A stretch of DNA of 24,585 nucleotides, from positions 1 to 24,585 of the forward strand of contig DIVA01000019.1 in NCBI GenBank assembly GCA_002435705.1, read 5' to 3'. The notes beneath the pieces are model-generated. The model did no database searches and was not told where the DNA came from. It saw only the letters and a program-made list of their open reading frames with translations. A program made the position numbers and the translations under genes. This document shows positions 1 through 6,261 of this stretch, in pieces. Each line of letters begins with the position of its first letter. Position 1 is the first letter of the stretch. The DNA is from Bacteriovoracaceae bacterium UBA6144 (lineage in GTDB: Bacteria; Bdellovibrionota; Bacteriovoracia; Bacteriovoracales; Bacteriovoracaceae).

Positions 1-1445
1 AGCACATCAATCAAAGGTAAGTCGAGGTCTCGGTAGGGAGCATCGAGCTTGAGGGTTTCTAGTTTTTGTTTTAGACCAATGAATCCAATCTCCAAGGCTT
101 GGATCCGCTCGGTGAGGGCTTCTGGGCTAAACTGCAATTCAAATAAATCTCCCTGTGCCTGTGACTCTAAGGGAGAGAGTCCGTGCCCTAGATACTCTCT
201 AGCAAGGGTGTCTAGGTCGTGGCGAGATTCTGGGGCAACAACGAAACTCATCTGAGAGAGATCCTCTCCTGCGATGAGAGGTACATTATAGCGCAAGAAT
301 CTATGCCAAATCTGTTTAAGATCCCAGGCCACTATCTTTTTTGCATGAGCTCCAATCAAGCCCCACAATTTAGATTCATCAGCTTGATTGATAAAACCTA
401 AAAAACTCTCATTACCTAAAGCCAGAGCCGAGGTGGCTGAAAATGGGTTGAGTTCATCGCGAAGGACAGGAAATAAAAAAAGTGTTTTTGAGTTTTTAAT
501 TTTTTTCTCGAACTCATCGAGGGTTTTAATTTCCTGCATTTTGCGAGACTCGATAAGGGCTTCACTTCTTTCAGGCGACTTGGACTCAGTGGGTGGCAAA
601 GCTCCAAGTTTAGAAATAAAACTTCTGAACCCCAGGCTTTCTAGATAATCAATTAAGGGCTGATTAACTTTGAATTCAAAAAAGCTCTCCGAGACCTTCA
701 GGGGTAAATCAATATCACACTTAATCTCGACGAGTTTTTTTGATAAACGAGCTAGTTCGGCGTGCTCTTTTAAAAGTTCAGATGTGCGCTTCGCCTTAAC
801 TTGGTCGGCGTTTTTGAGTGTTTCTTCCAGAGTTCCAAACTGCTTGAGGAGGGCAGAAGCACCCTTGGGCCCGATACCTGGGATACCAGGTATGTTATCC
901 GATGTGTCTCCAATGATTGAAAGATAGTCCACGATCTGGCTCGGCGGAACTCCCATCTTATCTTCTACATCCTGAGCACCATAAATTTTTTCTTTCATGG
1001 TATCGAGCATTTTCACTCGCTCGTTTACAAACTGCATGAGGTCTTTATCTCCAGAGGCGATAAGGATTTCATCAAAATCCTGTTGCATCTGAGTGACGAC
1101 TGACCCAATGATGTCATCAGCTTCAAAACCCGGCATAGCAATCGAAGGCAAACCAAGTTTTTGGAGAAGTTCATCTATCAGGGCAAATTGTGGAATCAGG
1201 TCATCGGGTGGATCTGAGCGATTGGCCTTATAATTCTCATACATCTTATGACGAAATGAAGGCTCTTTCGTATCACGGGCACAGATCACATGGGTTGGTT
1301 TAAGATCGACGATCAAGCGATGGAACATCGACAGCACACCATAGACAGCATTGACCGGAAGTCCTGTGGGAGAAGTCAGCGGTCGAATAGCAAAAAAAGC
1401 ACGGAAGATGAAGTTACTGACATCAATAACCATTAATCGTTTCAT
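1..1445 (-). CDS. polA: DNA polymerase I, N-terminal part (3' end beyond window)
   Basis: DNA polymerase I fills gaps and removes RNA primers in replication and repair. The visible 481 residues start MKRLMVIDVSNFIFRAF. They hold a complete 5'-3' exonuclease domain with its acidic metal sites: GFEADDIIG, ASGDKDLMQF, and a helix-hairpin-helix region IIGDTSDNIPGIPGIGPKGA. The next domain lies where the 3'-5' proofreading exonuclease would be, but the DxE motif (FDTETD in E. coli) is replaced by LFLFPVLRDE and the later N-x-x-YD motif is also lost. I therefore predict no proofreading, as in Taq and Bacillus stearothermophilus Pol I. The polymerase domain lies outside the window. The start has AGGA five bases upstream. 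The RDD gene ends 12 bases upstream, suggesting co-transcription. Identification is secure; loss of proofreading is inferred from missing residues. Confidence 0.96.
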   Translation of the reverse strand, partial: MKRLMVIDVSNFIFRAFFAIRPLTSPTGLPVNAVYGVLSMFHRLIVDLKPTHVICARDTKEPSFRHKMYENYKANRSDPPDDLIPQFALIDELLQKLGLPSIAMPGFEADDIIGSVVTQMQQDFDEILIASGDKDLMQFVNERVKMLDTMKEKIYGAQDVEDKMGVPPSQIVDYLSIIGDTSDNIPGIPGIGPKGASALLKQFGTLEETLKNADQVKAKRTSELLKEHAELARLSKKLVEIKCDIDLPLKVSESFFEFKVNQPLIDYLESLGFRSFISKLGALPPTESKSPERSEALIESRKMQEIKTLDEFEKKIKNSKTLFLFPVLRDELNPFSATSALALGNESFLGFINQADESKLWGLIGAHAKKIVAWDLKQIWHRFLRYNVPLIAGEDLSQMSFVVAPESRHDLDTLAREYLGHGLSPLESQAQGDLFELQFSPEALTERIQALEIGFIGLKQKLETLKLDAPYRDLDLPLIDV

Positions 1446-1457
1446 GGAGATCCTAAT

Positions 1458-1955
1458 TTATGGAGCCATCGGTTTTTGATCAGCAAACCAACTTTGACGA
1501 CGGCGAAGATCGAGGCGTTGAGCATCGTTGCCGATGACTGTGGTGTCTGCCATCACATCACCCAAGCGATGAGCTGAATCGAGTTTGAATAAAAAATACA
1601 GTTCTAAAAATATAAGAGGAACAGAGAGCATTACACAGAGAATCCATCCCCAAAATGGGACGAGTGCAAAGGCCATAGGGAGCAAAATAGGAAGGTTTCT
1701 TACTAAAGACTGACGCATGCCACAGGGTTTGCCATCTTCGAGGGAGACGACCTTAAAACCAATCACTCGCTTCCCAATTGATTGACCATCGAAAAGAGAG
1801 TCCGAAATGGCGAGGTAGCCAATGGCGAGAGCTAAGCCCCAGGGGTAAGAAAAAAAAGAAACAAGGAAAACGATGAAAAGATCTATGCCTTTAGCTAATA
1901 GTCGCGCCATTCGGGCCCTTTGAGGCCCTGCATTAAGAAGATATTTTCGATCCAT
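1458..1955 (-). CDS. RDD family membrane protein
   Basis: A 165-residue integral membrane protein of the RDD family, whose members are poorly characterised; some are linked to ion transport. Family features visible are the N-terminal R-A-R-M-A-R...GIDLFIV segment (conserved Arg then Asp in the first helix) and the GQSIGKRVIGFKVV motif after the second helix, followed by RNLP. Three to four hydrophobic segments are present, around residues 28-52, 90-108 and 110-126. The ATG at 1955 has only a weak, distant AGG upstream, so the start is less certain than the frame. It lies directly upstream of polA and probably shares its transcript. The transported substrate cannot be told from sequence. Confidence 0.85.
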   Translation of the reverse strand: MDRKYLLNAGPQRARMARLLAKGIDLFIVFLVSFFSYPWGLALAIGYLAISDSLFDGQSIGKRVIGFKVVSLEDGKPCGMRQSLVRNLPILLPMAFALVPFWGWILCVMLSVPLIFLELYFLFKLDSAHRLGDVMADTTVIGNDAQRLDLRRRQSWFADQKPMAP

Positions 1956-2020
1956 GAAAACATCATAACCTAAGCGATCTGGTCACAAAACAAAGAAAAT
2001 GATTAAGTTTCGACAAGATG

Positions 2021-2034
2021 TCAGGCTTGCCTGA
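2021..2034. promoter_or_regulatory. 14-base palindrome in the divergent rdd/trxA intergenic region
   Basis: The perfect inverted repeat TCAGGC-TT-GCCTGA sits in the 144-base gap between the divergently transcribed RDD gene and trxA. A possible trxA promoter overlaps it: TTGCCT (2027-2032), 17 bases, TAAAGT (2050-2055), each matching four of six consensus positions. It could be a repressor site acting on either gene. It could also be chance, since a single palindrome of this size is weak evidence. Confidence 0.25.
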
Positions 2035-2099
2035 AAACCCCGCTTCAGCTAAAGTTTAATGACTTGATGCTCTATTTAGAGTGTCCCTCAGGAGAATTT

Positions 2100-2423
2100 A
2101 TGGCCAATCTTAAAAGCGTAACAGTTGATACTTTTGAAAAAGAAGTTATGCAGTCCGCAACTCCCGTACTCGTTGATTTTTGGGCTGAGTGGTGTGGTCC
2201 TTGCCGTGCTCTAGGTCCAGTCCTTGAAGAAGTCGCTCAAGAAAGCGGTGAAAAAGTACAAATCGTTAAAGTCAATGTTGATGAGGCGCCTGAACTTGCG
2301 AACCGTTTTGGCATTCGTGGCATTCCCACAATGATTCTTTTCAAGAATGGTGAAGTGAAAAGCACTTTGATGGGCAACCAGCCAAAAGCTGAGATCATCA
2401 AACAAATTAACTCTCTCGCCTAA
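2100..2423 (+). CDS. trxA: Thioredoxin
   Basis: Cytoplasmic disulfide reductase of 107 residues, the usual thioredoxin length. The active site WCGPC is at residues 31-35. The buried Asp is at 26 (LVDFWAEWCGPC) and the cis-proline is in GIRGIPTMILF (P76). It donates electrons to ribonucleotide reductase, methionine sulfoxide reductases and other targets. I chose the ATG at 2100 because it has GGAG seven to ten bases upstream and gives the canonical N-terminus. An in-frame ATG at 2064 would add 12 residues of no family resemblance. Its stop codon overlaps the start of gmhA (TAATG), so the two genes are translationally coupled. Confidence 0.96.
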   Translation: MANLKSVTVDTFEKEVMQSATPVLVDFWAEWCGPCRALGPVLEEVAQESGEKVQIVKVNVDEAPELANRFGIRGIPTMILFKNGEVKSTLMGNQPKAEIIKQINSLA

Positions 2424-3001
2424 TGGATTTTATTAAGCTGGCTTACTCTCAAGCTCGAGAAGCCCTTGATCAATTCTTTACTGACGACAAAAACATCGCC
2501 CAAATTCAGAGTGCTATAGATGTCTTTACCACCAGTTTTAAAACTGGTGGGCATGTTTTTAGCTGTGGCAACGGTGGCTCGATGTGTGACTCTCTTCACT
2601 TTGCTGAAGAGCTCACTGGTCGCTATCGCAAAGACCGCAAACCCCTTCCTGCGACGGGCATCGGGGATGCGGGACACATCACTTGTATCGCCAATGACTT
2701 CGGATTCGAGCATATTTTTTCACGCTATGTAGAAGCTTGGGGCGGACCCAAGGATGCCCTCTTGGCCATCTCTACCAGTGGCAACTCCCCTAATGTCATC
2801 AAAGCCGTCGAAGCAGCTAAGGCCCACGGGATGAAAGTGGTGGCCCTTCTGGGCAAGGATGGGGGGAAGTTAAAATCAATGGTGGATGTTCCTATCATCA
2901 TCCCAAGCCAGATAACCGACCGAATTCAGGAAGTTCACATCAAGATTATTCACATCACTATCGAAGGGATTGAGAGAAATCTATTCCCTGAGAACTATTG
3001 A
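2423..3001 (+). CDS. gmhA: Sedoheptulose 7-phosphate isomerase
   Basis: GmhA converts D-sedoheptulose 7-phosphate to D-glycero-D-manno-heptose 7-phosphate, the first committed step towards ADP-heptose for the LPS inner core. The 192 residues equal the E. coli protein in length. The SIS-domain phosphate-binding segments SCGNGGS (residues 47-53) and ISTSGNSPNVIKA are intact. The metal/catalytic residues expected from E. coli (H61, E65, Q172, H180) appear here as H59, E63, Q169 and H177. The signature HFAEELTGRYR is present. The ATG overlaps the trxA stop by one base and there is no separate ribosome-binding site, so expression probably depends on trxA translation. No other heptose gene is in the window. 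Confidence 0.96.
   Translation: MDFIKLAYSQAREALDQFFTDDKNIAQIQSAIDVFTTSFKTGGHVFSCGNGGSMCDSLHFAEELTGRYRKDRKPLPATGIGDAGHITCIANDFGFEHIFSRYVEAWGGPKDALLAISTSGNSPNVIKAVEAAKAHGMKVVALLGKDGGKLKSMVDVPIIIPSQITDRIQEVHIKIIHITIEGIERNLFPENY
2529..2550. repeat. 22-base perfect palindrome inside gmhA
   Basis: The half-site CCACCAGTTTT is followed immediately by its exact reverse complement. It lies in the coding sequence for residues TTSFKTGG of GmhA. It could form a hairpin or cruciform, or simply reflect the codons used here. Confidence 0.6.
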
Positions 3002-3083
3002 GTTTGAATAATTTTCAAAACGACTGACCCGCCGCAATATTTTATGTTATGAACCCCTCGATTTTATCAATTGAGAGGTTTAT

Positions 3084-3965
3084 ATGCGTTTAATGATCGC
3101 TCTGGCTTTTGCCATGTGCTCTTTTCAGGCCCTGGCCGCTGAGACACTCACCACAATTGTTTCCGTGGTGGATTCACTGAAGACCCAAAGACTCTTAGTT
3201 CTATCCGGCGTTGATGGTCGAGTCTACAAGACAGATACAACTCCTGAGATGAAAAAGTACCTTGAGTCTTTTATCAATATTCCCGTGACCATCACGTTTC
3301 AAGAAAGGGGATCAGAGAGAATCATCACAAATGTAGCTCCCATGAGATCTGCTCAAGTGCAGGGCCTGGATTTAAATTATTTTGCCATCAATCTTGATCG
3401 GGATGATAAACCTACAGATATTGGATCTCTTGAGAGAGCACAGAAAATTTTTAATAGTTTAAATGATGGAGATAAGTCTCGCTCACAGTGTTTTAAGCGA
3501 GCCCACATTTGGTCTTGGGATATGTGGACTAAGCATGGCATCACCAGCCAAAAAATTTATATGTTCTACACTCGTCGCTACATTCAGTTGGAAGATTTCG
3601 ATTGGTGGTTTCACGTGGCGCCGATGGTTGTGGCAAATGGTGTGGAGCTTGTGATGGATAAAACCTTCACCAAGGAGCCTACAACGGTTCCAGAGTGGAA
3701 GAAAAAATTCATGAAAAGCGAAGTGAAATGTAACGAGATTCAAAAGTACTCTCAGTATGAAAACCATCAATGGAATCGTCTTTGCTACATAATGAAGACA
3801 TCTATGTATTACTTCCGCCCACTAGACATGAGACGCCGTGATGAGCAAGGAATACATAAGAAGAACTGGGTGTTGATGGAGCTTCAAGATGCACGCCGCG
3901 CTTTTGCTGACGGCGCAGATATCTACGAAGCACTAGACACTGGCAAAAGAACAATTAATCACTAA
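3084..3965 (+). CDS. Exported protein-glutaminase-like enzyme (Cys-His-Asp triad)
   Basis: A 293-residue exported protein. It starts with a signal peptide (residues 1-19, ending ALAAE, cleavage after ALA or LAA). After a roughly 100-residue beta-rich or pro-like region comes SQCFKRAHIWSWDM (C136), then WWFHVAPMVV (H177), then ELVMDKTF (D192). Protein glutaminases, which deamidate glutamine side chains in folded proteins, use a Cys-His-Asp triad in the contexts C-x-x-RAH, W-x-HVAP and V-x-D. As I recall, their Cys-to-His spacing is also 41 residues. I infer a periplasmic or secreted protein deamidase; in a predator, prey or envelope proteins could be substrates. C216 and C234 may form a disulfide. 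The start has GAGAGG eight bases upstream. A small exported protein follows 12 bases downstream. The fold call rests on motifs alone. Confidence 0.7.
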   Translation: MRLMIALAFAMCSFQALAAETLTTIVSVVDSLKTQRLLVLSGVDGRVYKTDTTPEMKKYLESFINIPVTITFQERGSERIITNVAPMRSAQVQGLDLNYFAINLDRDDKPTDIGSLERAQKIFNSLNDGDKSRSQCFKRAHIWSWDMWTKHGITSQKIYMFYTRRYIQLEDFDWWFHVAPMVVANGVELVMDKTFTKEPTTVPEWKKKFMKSEVKCNEIQKYSQYENHQWNRLCYIMKTSMYYFRPLDMRRRDEQGIHKKNWVLMELQDARRAFADGADIYEALDTGKRTINH

Positions 3966-3977
3966 AAGAGAATCACT

Positions 3978-4403
3978 ATGAAAACACTAATTCTTATGTT
4001 CACTATGCTCATGACAGTCGAAGCTTTCTCGCATGAGATCAAAGGCACCCTTATTCTCAAGGGAACCGCAAAGACTAAAATCAATCTCAATGGAATGGAA
4101 GTTCGCTGTAACGTTAAAGTTGATGAAGTGAAAAATAATATGGTTGAAGATAGCTATGGTAATCCTGCTTACCGAGTTTGGACATCGGTAGAACTAAGCG
4201 GCGGATCGGCTGAAAACAGACTGAGCCACAAGCAGGACATCCGCTTCACCAACATTCACCCTGAAACTAACGGCACCATCGTCCTTGATGAGTCCTATAG
4301 GGGCGAGAATGTCCCGACAGCGAGCATGAGAATTGATGAAAGAGGACGAATTAGATCGGTTTCTTTTCCATTCAATGGTCGCTCTGTGAGTTGTTCTTTC
4401 TAA
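3978..4403 (+). CDS. Small exported protein of unknown function
   Basis: A 141-residue protein with a short signal peptide (MKTLILMFTMLMTVEAFSHE, cleavage probably after AFS). The mature part is predicted beta-rich and has exactly two cysteines, C44 near the start and C139 near the C-terminal end, which could form a disulfide closing the domain. I do not recognise a family. It begins 12 bases after the stop of the protein-glutaminase-like gene, with AGAG upstream, and is followed by a hairpin, so the two are probably one operon. A binding partner or inhibitor of that enzyme is possible but rests on position alone. Confidence 0.7.
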   Translation: MKTLILMFTMLMTVEAFSHEIKGTLILKGTAKTKINLNGMEVRCNVKVDEVKNNMVEDSYGNPAYRVWTSVELSGGSAENRLSHKQDIRFTNIHPETNGTIVLDESYRGENVPTASMRIDERGRIRSVSFPFNGRSVSCSF

Positions 4404-4422
4404 TTAGAAGACTGAATCTCTC

Positions 4423-4455
4423 GACCATGTAGAGAATTATCCAACCTACATGGTC
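4423..4455 (+). terminator. Terminator-like hairpin after the small exported protein gene
   Basis: A ten-base perfect stem, GACCATGTAG (4423-4432) with CTACATGGTC (4446-4455), encloses a 13-base loop and is followed by ATTTTC. It begins 20 bases after the stop codon. The T-tract is short, so termination may be inefficient. It separates the 3084-4403 pair from the motor operon. Confidence 0.6.
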
Positions 4456-4463
4456 ATTTTCAC

Positions 4464-4491
4464 TTGGTTCCTACACAGAAAACACTATAAT
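4464..4491 (+). promoter_or_regulatory. Sigma-70-type promoter of the motor operon
   Basis: A perfect TATAAT (4486-4491) lies 16 bases downstream of TTGGTT (4464-4469, three of six matches). Transcription would start near 4498. That leaves about 40 bases of leader with GGAAGGGG before the ATG at 4538, and supports that ATG over the one at 4508. Confidence 0.55.
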
Positions 4492-4537
4492 TATTTTAAG
4501 AACTTAAATGTTTCATCCTATGGAAGGGGATAATTAT

Positions 4538-5173
4538 ATGCCGTTTTTGCAGTCAGCAATCCAGTTTATTATTGATGGTGGTTTTTTCATGTACGTGATC
4601 TTGGCGTGCTTAGGAGTTGGTCTTGCCGTCGCCCTCGAGCGAATGAAGAAACTCTCTAGCATGGATGTTGATGGTCCATCGTTTATGAATGAACTTCAGC
4701 GCTATGTACTATCGAATGATGTGCAAGGGGCGATCAGAGTTTGCTCTGGATCAAATGGTGCACTTCCAAAAGTTTTAAAGAGTGGACTCAAGCGCTCGAA
4801 TCAGTCCTCTGAACAGATTCAAAACGCTCTTGATGCTAGTGCACTGGAAGTGATTCCCAAACTTGAGCAACGTCTCCCTTATCTAGCTCTTGTGGCAAAC
4901 CTTTCAACACTCTTTGGTCTACTAGGAACGATTCAAGGCTTGATTCAATCTTTTGCTGCGATCTCAGCGGCAGATCCTTCACAAAAAGCTGAAGTTCTCT
5001 CAAGCGGTATTGCCATTGCTATGTATACAACAGCCATGGGGCTTGGTTCTGCGATTATCATTATGATCATTCACGCCGTTCTCTCTGCTAAAGCAGAAAA
5101 AATCGTCGGTGAAATCGATGAGTATGCAGTGAAGCTGCTTGATCTTATTGGGACGAAGAAAGTAGAGGACTAA
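4538..5173 (+). CDS. TolQ/ExbB/MotA-type proton channel subunit, AglR-like
   Basis: A 211-residue inner-membrane protein forming the stator-like channel of a proton-driven motor with ExbD-type partners. Three membrane helices are visible: about residues 13-33 (GGFFMYVILACLGVGLAVAL), 115-141 with the family motif LFGLLGTIQGLI, and 160-187 with SSGIAIAMYTTAMGLGSAI. The cytoplasmic region between the first two is typical of the TolQ/ExbB family. I start at 4538 because GGAAGGGG lies just upstream and the promoter would place the 4508 ATG almost at the transcript end. Two ExbD genes follow at 5 and 3 bases. One TolQ with two TolR-like subunits is the composition of Myxococcus AglR-AglQ-AglS, which drives gliding; assignment to that system is from this and the facing operon. 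Confidence 0.93.
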   Translation: MPFLQSAIQFIIDGGFFMYVILACLGVGLAVALERMKKLSSMDVDGPSFMNELQRYVLSNDVQGAIRVCSGSNGALPKVLKSGLKRSNQSSEQIQNALDASALEVIPKLEQRLPYLALVANLSTLFGLLGTIQGLIQSFAAISAADPSQKAEVLSSGIAIAMYTTAMGLGSAIIIMIIHAVLSAKAEKIVGEIDEYAVKLLDLIGTKKVED

Positions 5174-5178
5174 TCTCT

Positions 5179-5706
5179 GTGAAAACACCTAGCAGTCGAC
5201 GCAAGAAGAAGCCCCTAGAGAAACTTAACCTCGTCCCGATCATGGACGCGGTCTTTATTTTTATCTTTTTTCTTCTCATGTCGGCACAGTTTCTCCAGGT
5301 CATGGAAATTGGCTCTGATGTTCCGATTCTCTCGGAAGCAGAGCCACCAAAGAAAGACAAAGACCCTCTCGTCCTTCAGTTAAAGATTGAAGAGAAAGCC
5401 ATCACATTAATGGCCGGGGTTAATCCACGTGTGCTCGGGCGCTTTAATCGAAACCCAGACGGACTTTATGAGCTAGATGCGCTTCACCAAAAGCTGGTTG
5501 AGATTAAAAAGGCTAATATCGACGAAGAAAGTATTATTCTTCAGCCGGAGTGGGATATTAGCTATGACGAGATTATCAAAATCATGGACACCGTAAGACT
5601 TTTAAAAAATACAGACGAAGCTATTTTCAAAAAAGATAAAGACGGCCTTGAACAAAAAGTAAAAACTCTTTTCGCCAAAATTATTTTTGGCAACTTAATG
5701 AGCTAA
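5179..5706 (+). CDS. ExbD/TolR-family motor subunit 1 (AglQ/AglS-like)
   Basis: A 175-residue protein with a basic cytoplasmic N-terminus, one membrane helix and a periplasmic domain. The helix LNLVPIMDAVFIFIFFLLMS carries D23, at the position of the proton-carrying aspartate of ExbD/TolR/MotB. The periplasmic part, about residues 45-175, holds the family-like LQLKIEEKAITLMAG strand and IILQPEWDISYDEIIKIMDT segment. No peptidoglycan-binding OmpA-type domain is present, so this is not MotB. Translation begins at GTG with AGAGGA about nine bases upstream. It forms the ion-conducting path together with the upstream TolQ-like protein and the next ExbD. Confidence 0.9.
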   Translation: MKTPSSRRKKKPLEKLNLVPIMDAVFIFIFFLLMSAQFLQVMEIGSDVPILSEAEPPKKDKDPLVLQLKIEEKAITLMAGVNPRVLGRFNRNPDGLYELDALHQKLVEIKKANIDEESIILQPEWDISYDEIIKIMDTVRLLKNTDEAIFKKDKDGLEQKVKTLFAKIIFGNLMS

Positions 5707-5709
5707 CTT

Positions 5710-6219
5710 ATGGGATCACGAAGACTTAAAGGACACGGAAGACGCCGCCTAAAAACGGCATTTGAAATTGATATCACTTCCCTTCTGGATATTTTAACTA
5801 TTCTTCTGGTGTTTCTCATCCAGAGCTATAACGCTTCCGGTGTTATCATCAATGTCCCAGAAGGAATTACTCTCCCGCGCTCCAACACTGAATCAATCAA
5901 TACCTTTGGGGTGAATATTCAAGTTTCGGCCAGTAAGATCTGGGTTGATGATAAAGAAGTTCTGAATACAGAAGCCTTGCCTGATAAGATCTATGATTCT
6001 GGAGGCCGAAGAATCATCTCTCTCTACAATGAACTTGTGAGAGTTAAAGAAACAATCAAAAGAACTGAAAAATCATCTCCTGATGCCAACAAATTTACAG
6101 GAATTGCCAATCTTGTAGTCGATAAAACTCTTAAATACAGTTACGTTAAGAGGATCATGTACACCTGTGCTGATGCAGGTTTTAAAGAATTTAAATTCGT
6201 TGTGATGACAGATAAATAA
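5710..6219 (+). CDS. ExbD/TolR-family motor subunit 2 (AglQ/AglS-like)
   Basis: A 169-residue second ExbD-like subunit, clearly different in sequence from its neighbour. The N-terminus is strongly basic. The single helix FEIDITSLLDILTILLVFLI carries D27, the expected proton-binding aspartate; in Myxococcus AglQ the comparable Asp near position 28 is required for gliding, as I recall. A TolR-like periplasmic domain follows, with ending YSYVKRIMYTCADAGFKEFKFVV, which matches the ExbD C-terminal pattern of a residue pair after a helix and a final strand. The gene starts three bases after its partner's stop and ends in a strong terminator. Confidence 0.92.
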   Translation: MGSRRLKGHGRRRLKTAFEIDITSLLDILTILLVFLIQSYNASGVIINVPEGITLPRSNTESINTFGVNIQVSASKIWVDDKEVLNTEALPDKIYDSGGRRIISLYNELVRVKETIKRTEKSSPDANKFTGIANLVVDKTLKYSYVKRIMYTCADAGFKEFKFVVMTDK

Positions 6220-6245
6220 AAAAGGCGCCTTAGGCGCCTTTTTTT
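6217..6245. terminator. Bidirectional intrinsic terminator between convergent operons
   Basis: The stem GGCGCC (6224-6229) pairs with GGCGCC (6233-6238) around a three-base loop TTA. It is flanked by an A-run on the left and a seven-T run on the right, so it works in both directions. It overlaps the stop codon of the second ExbD gene and lies 16 bases past the stop of the FHA gene on the other strand, ending both operons. Confidence 0.93.
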
Positions 6246-6261
6246 ATGTCATTTGTTGTTT

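Noticed and set aside
49..927. Several plus-strand open frames of 60-86 codons
   Set aside because: They lie antisense to polA, whose minus-strand translation shows a full set of exonuclease motifs; no ribosome-binding sites or family features support them.
4538..6219. Interpretation as a Tol-Pal, TonB-ExbBD or flagellar MotAB system
   Set aside because: There is no TolB, Pal or OmpA-type peptidoglycan-binding domain, two distinct ExbD subunits are present, and the facing operon encodes TPR scaffolds and a barrel.
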